A model generated the notes under the pieces. It saw only the letters and a program-made list of their open reading frames with translations. It was not told the DNA's origin and ran no database searches. DNA of 64,000 nt, taken from contig JAOHSH010000001.1 of NCBI GenBank assembly GCA_028122555.1, positions 28,458-92,457 of the forward strand, in the 5' to 3' direction. Shown piece by piece: positions 62,934-64,000 of the stretch. The DNA comes from Methylophilaceae bacterium. GTDB taxonomy: Bacteria > Pseudomonadota > Gammaproteobacteria > Burkholderiales > Methylophilaceae. Every line of letters starts with the position of its first letter. The stretch's first letter is position 1. A program made the translations under genes and the position numbers.

Positions 62934-63134
62934 ATGGATAATAAATATGGATTAGGAAGCTCAAAAGTAGCAGTTGAGCTTCATAAAAAAAAAGATGCCA
63001 TAAAATGTCGGGCTTGTAAAAGTTCTGAACTTCATTTTTGCCCAACTATGCAAGATCATCAATGCGAAAAATGTGGAGAATGGCAAAATGATATCCCAAA
63101 CAATTATTCTACTGGTAGAAGCACAGATTATTAA
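62934..63134 (+). CDS. Small zinc-ribbon protein of unknown function
   Basis: 66 residues. Cysteines at CRAC (about residue 25-28) and CEKC (about 44-47), a C-x2-C ... C-x2-C pair as in rubredoxin-like zinc ribbons, with an extra Cys between. Good Shine-Dalgarno AGGAG five bases before the ATG. No signal peptide. I do not recognise the family. Confidence 0.65.
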   Translation: MDNKYGLGSSKVAVELHKKKDAIKCRACKSSELHFCPTMQDHQCEKCGEWQNDIPNNYSTGRSTDY

Positions 63135-63177
63135 TAAATAGACCGTTTAGATTCTAATAAATATAAAGTAGAATAAG

Positions 63178-63195
63178 CCTTTAAATAATTAAAGG
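63178..63195 (+). promoter_or_regulatory. Hairpin over the Shine-Dalgarno of the dienelactone hydrolase gene
   Basis: CCTTTAA pairs with TTAAAGG around an ATAA loop. The 3' arm holds the AAAGG Shine-Dalgarno 6 bases before the start at 63202. A 7-bp, mostly AU stem could melt with temperature; role unproven. Confidence 0.35.
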
Positions 63196-63201
63196 TAAAA
63201 T

Positions 63202-63939
63202 ATGTTAATTCAATCAGAGTCCATTGATCTTGATACTCCAACAGGAAAAATGAGGACTTATATTCATAGGCCATCCAAGCCTGGAAAATTCCCAGTAATA
63301 TTGTTTTATTCAGAGATATTTCATCAAACAGGTCCTATTGAAAGAGCTGCTAAAATAGTTGCCAGCCAAGGGTATGTAGTTTTAGTTCCAGAAGTATTTC
63401 ATGAATTAAATCCTATAGGGACCGTCCTAGAATACGATGACGCCGGAAGAAAAAAAGGAAATGCTGACAAGGAATCTAAAGATGCTCAAGCTTATGATAG
63501 TGACAACCAAGCTATGATTGAATGGGTTAAAAAGCAAACTTGGGCAAATAATAAAATTGGTGCCATGGGCTTTTGTATTGGTGGACATTTAGCCTTTCGT
63601 GCAGCATTGAATTCTGAGGTTAAATCAACTGCTTGTTTCTACGCAACAGATTTGCATACTAACACTATTCCTAATAAAGCTAATCAACATAGTATGGATC
63701 GTTTATTAGATATTAAAGGTGAATTATTAATGATTTGGGGTAAACAAGATACTCATATACCAACAGATGCTAGAAATCAAATACACCAAAAACTATTGGA
63801 AACTGATATCGTATTCAGCTGGCATGAATTTAATGCACAACATGCTTTTATGAGAGATGAGGGAGATAGATATGACCCTGAGCTTGCAATGCTTTGCTAT
63901 CAGCTTTGCTTTAGAATGTTTTCAAGGACCTTAAATTAA
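63202..63939 (+). CDS. Dienelactone hydrolase family protein
   Basis: 245 residues, alpha/beta hydrolase. The catalytic triad is Cys in GFCIGGHLAF, Asp in GKQDTHIP and His in QHAFMRDEGDRYD. No signal peptide, so it is cytoplasmic. True dienelactone hydrolase acts in chlorocatechol degradation, but most family members have other ester substrates and no aromatic pathway genes are present, so specificity is open. Confidence 0.9.
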   Translation: MLIQSESIDLDTPTGKMRTYIHRPSKPGKFPVILFYSEIFHQTGPIERAAKIVASQGYVVLVPEVFHELNPIGTVLEYDDAGRKKGNADKESKDAQAYDSDNQAMIEWVKKQTWANNKIGAMGFCIGGHLAFRAALNSEVKSTACFYATDLHTNTIPNKANQHSMDRLLDIKGELLMIWGKQDTHIPTDARNQIHQKLLETDIVFSWHEFNAQHAFMRDEGDRYDPELAMLCYQLCFRMFSRTLN

Positions 63940-64000
63940 ACGCAATCTGAAAATGCTTCAAGAGAGCGATGAAATTTTGTATTCTTGCTTAGTTTGTTTG
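63936..64000 (-). CDS. Possible C-terminal end of a leftward gene (cut by window edge)
   Basis: Read leftward, about 20 codons are open from the window end to a TAA at 63936-63938, ending SLEAFSDCV. A second leftward frame also stays open to a TGA near 63958. The piece is too short for identification and may be chance; it would be convergent with the hydrolase gene. Confidence 0.3.
   Translation of the reverse strand, partial: NKLSKNTKFHRSLEAFSDCV

Overview
The window reads as one stretch of a small, gene-dense, strongly AT-rich Gram-negative chromosome. Gene content and order (trpEGDC-hemB, hemA-prfA-prmC, metXW, gatCAB next to mreBCD-mrdA-rodA-rlpA, lipBA, gshA of the acidithiobacillus/betaproteobacterial type, lptM-lysA, split nrdJ) fit a betaproteobacterium. 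The many short overlaps, tiny intergenic gaps, a lipoprotein quinoprotein dehydrogenase and a quinoprotein-relay metallohydrolase suggest a streamlined aquatic methylotroph of the Methylophilales (OM43 / Methylopumilus type). That placement is inference from gene content; there is no rRNA gene here. I see no tRNA, rRNA, CRISPR array, insertion sequence or prophage.

Layout. 0-1.65 kb: edge of a TPR gene and a major outer-membrane porin with its own promoter, repeat-containing leader and UUCG-loop terminator. 1.9-4.6 kb: aroK-aroB-dgt, divergent from mrcA (PBP1A) and a conserved unknown gene. 7.6-13.8 kb: leftward rpe-gph-trpE-trpG-trpD-trpC-hemB. 13.9-21.6 kb: rightward hemA-prfA-prmC, metX-metW, an AmpG-like transporter and pyrE, with xth inserted on the other strand. 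21.6-24.7 kb: gatCAB. 24.9-31.4 kb: the rod-shape/elongasome set mreBCD-mrdA-rodA-rlpA and ybeD. 31.4-41.4 kb: lipB-lipA, gshA-gshB, an apbE/NusG-II/Gx trio, the small lipoprotein gene lptM, lysA, ispH, nudB, nadA and a HIT protein. 41.4-45.6 kb: 2Fe-2S protein, actP with its DUF485 partner, acyltransferase and ugd. 45.7-50.3 kb: a quinoprotein/redox cluster (PQQ lipoprotein dehydrogenase, radical SAM protein, cytochrome b561, zinc metallohydrolase, DoxX). 50.4-54.9 kb: mutY, exoD-like, uppP and thiC under a TPP riboswitch. 55.1-58.3 kb: tolC family, isochorismatase-like hydrolase, waaA. 58.5-61.5 kb: a two-gene class II ribonucleotide reductase behind tandem NrdR-like boxes. 61.5-63.9 kb: periplasmic serine protease, small lipoprotein, zinc-ribbon protein, dienelactone hydrolase.

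Most of the window is core metabolism and envelope building: shikimate and tryptophan synthesis, haem, methionine, lysine, NAD, thiamine, lipoate, glutathione and isoprenoids, plus peptidoglycan assembly and recycling (PBP1A, PBP2, RodA, UppP, AmpG). The parts most worth a second look are the quinoprotein cluster, whose dehydrogenase has Gly at the position of the usual catalytic Asp; the ApbE/NusG-II/Gx trio, which resembles flavin-based electron-transfer loci; the compact TPP-riboswitch expression platform that can be read directly from the sequence; and the nrdJ promoter with two NrdR-like boxes. Regulatory calls are by eye and have not been scored by computation.
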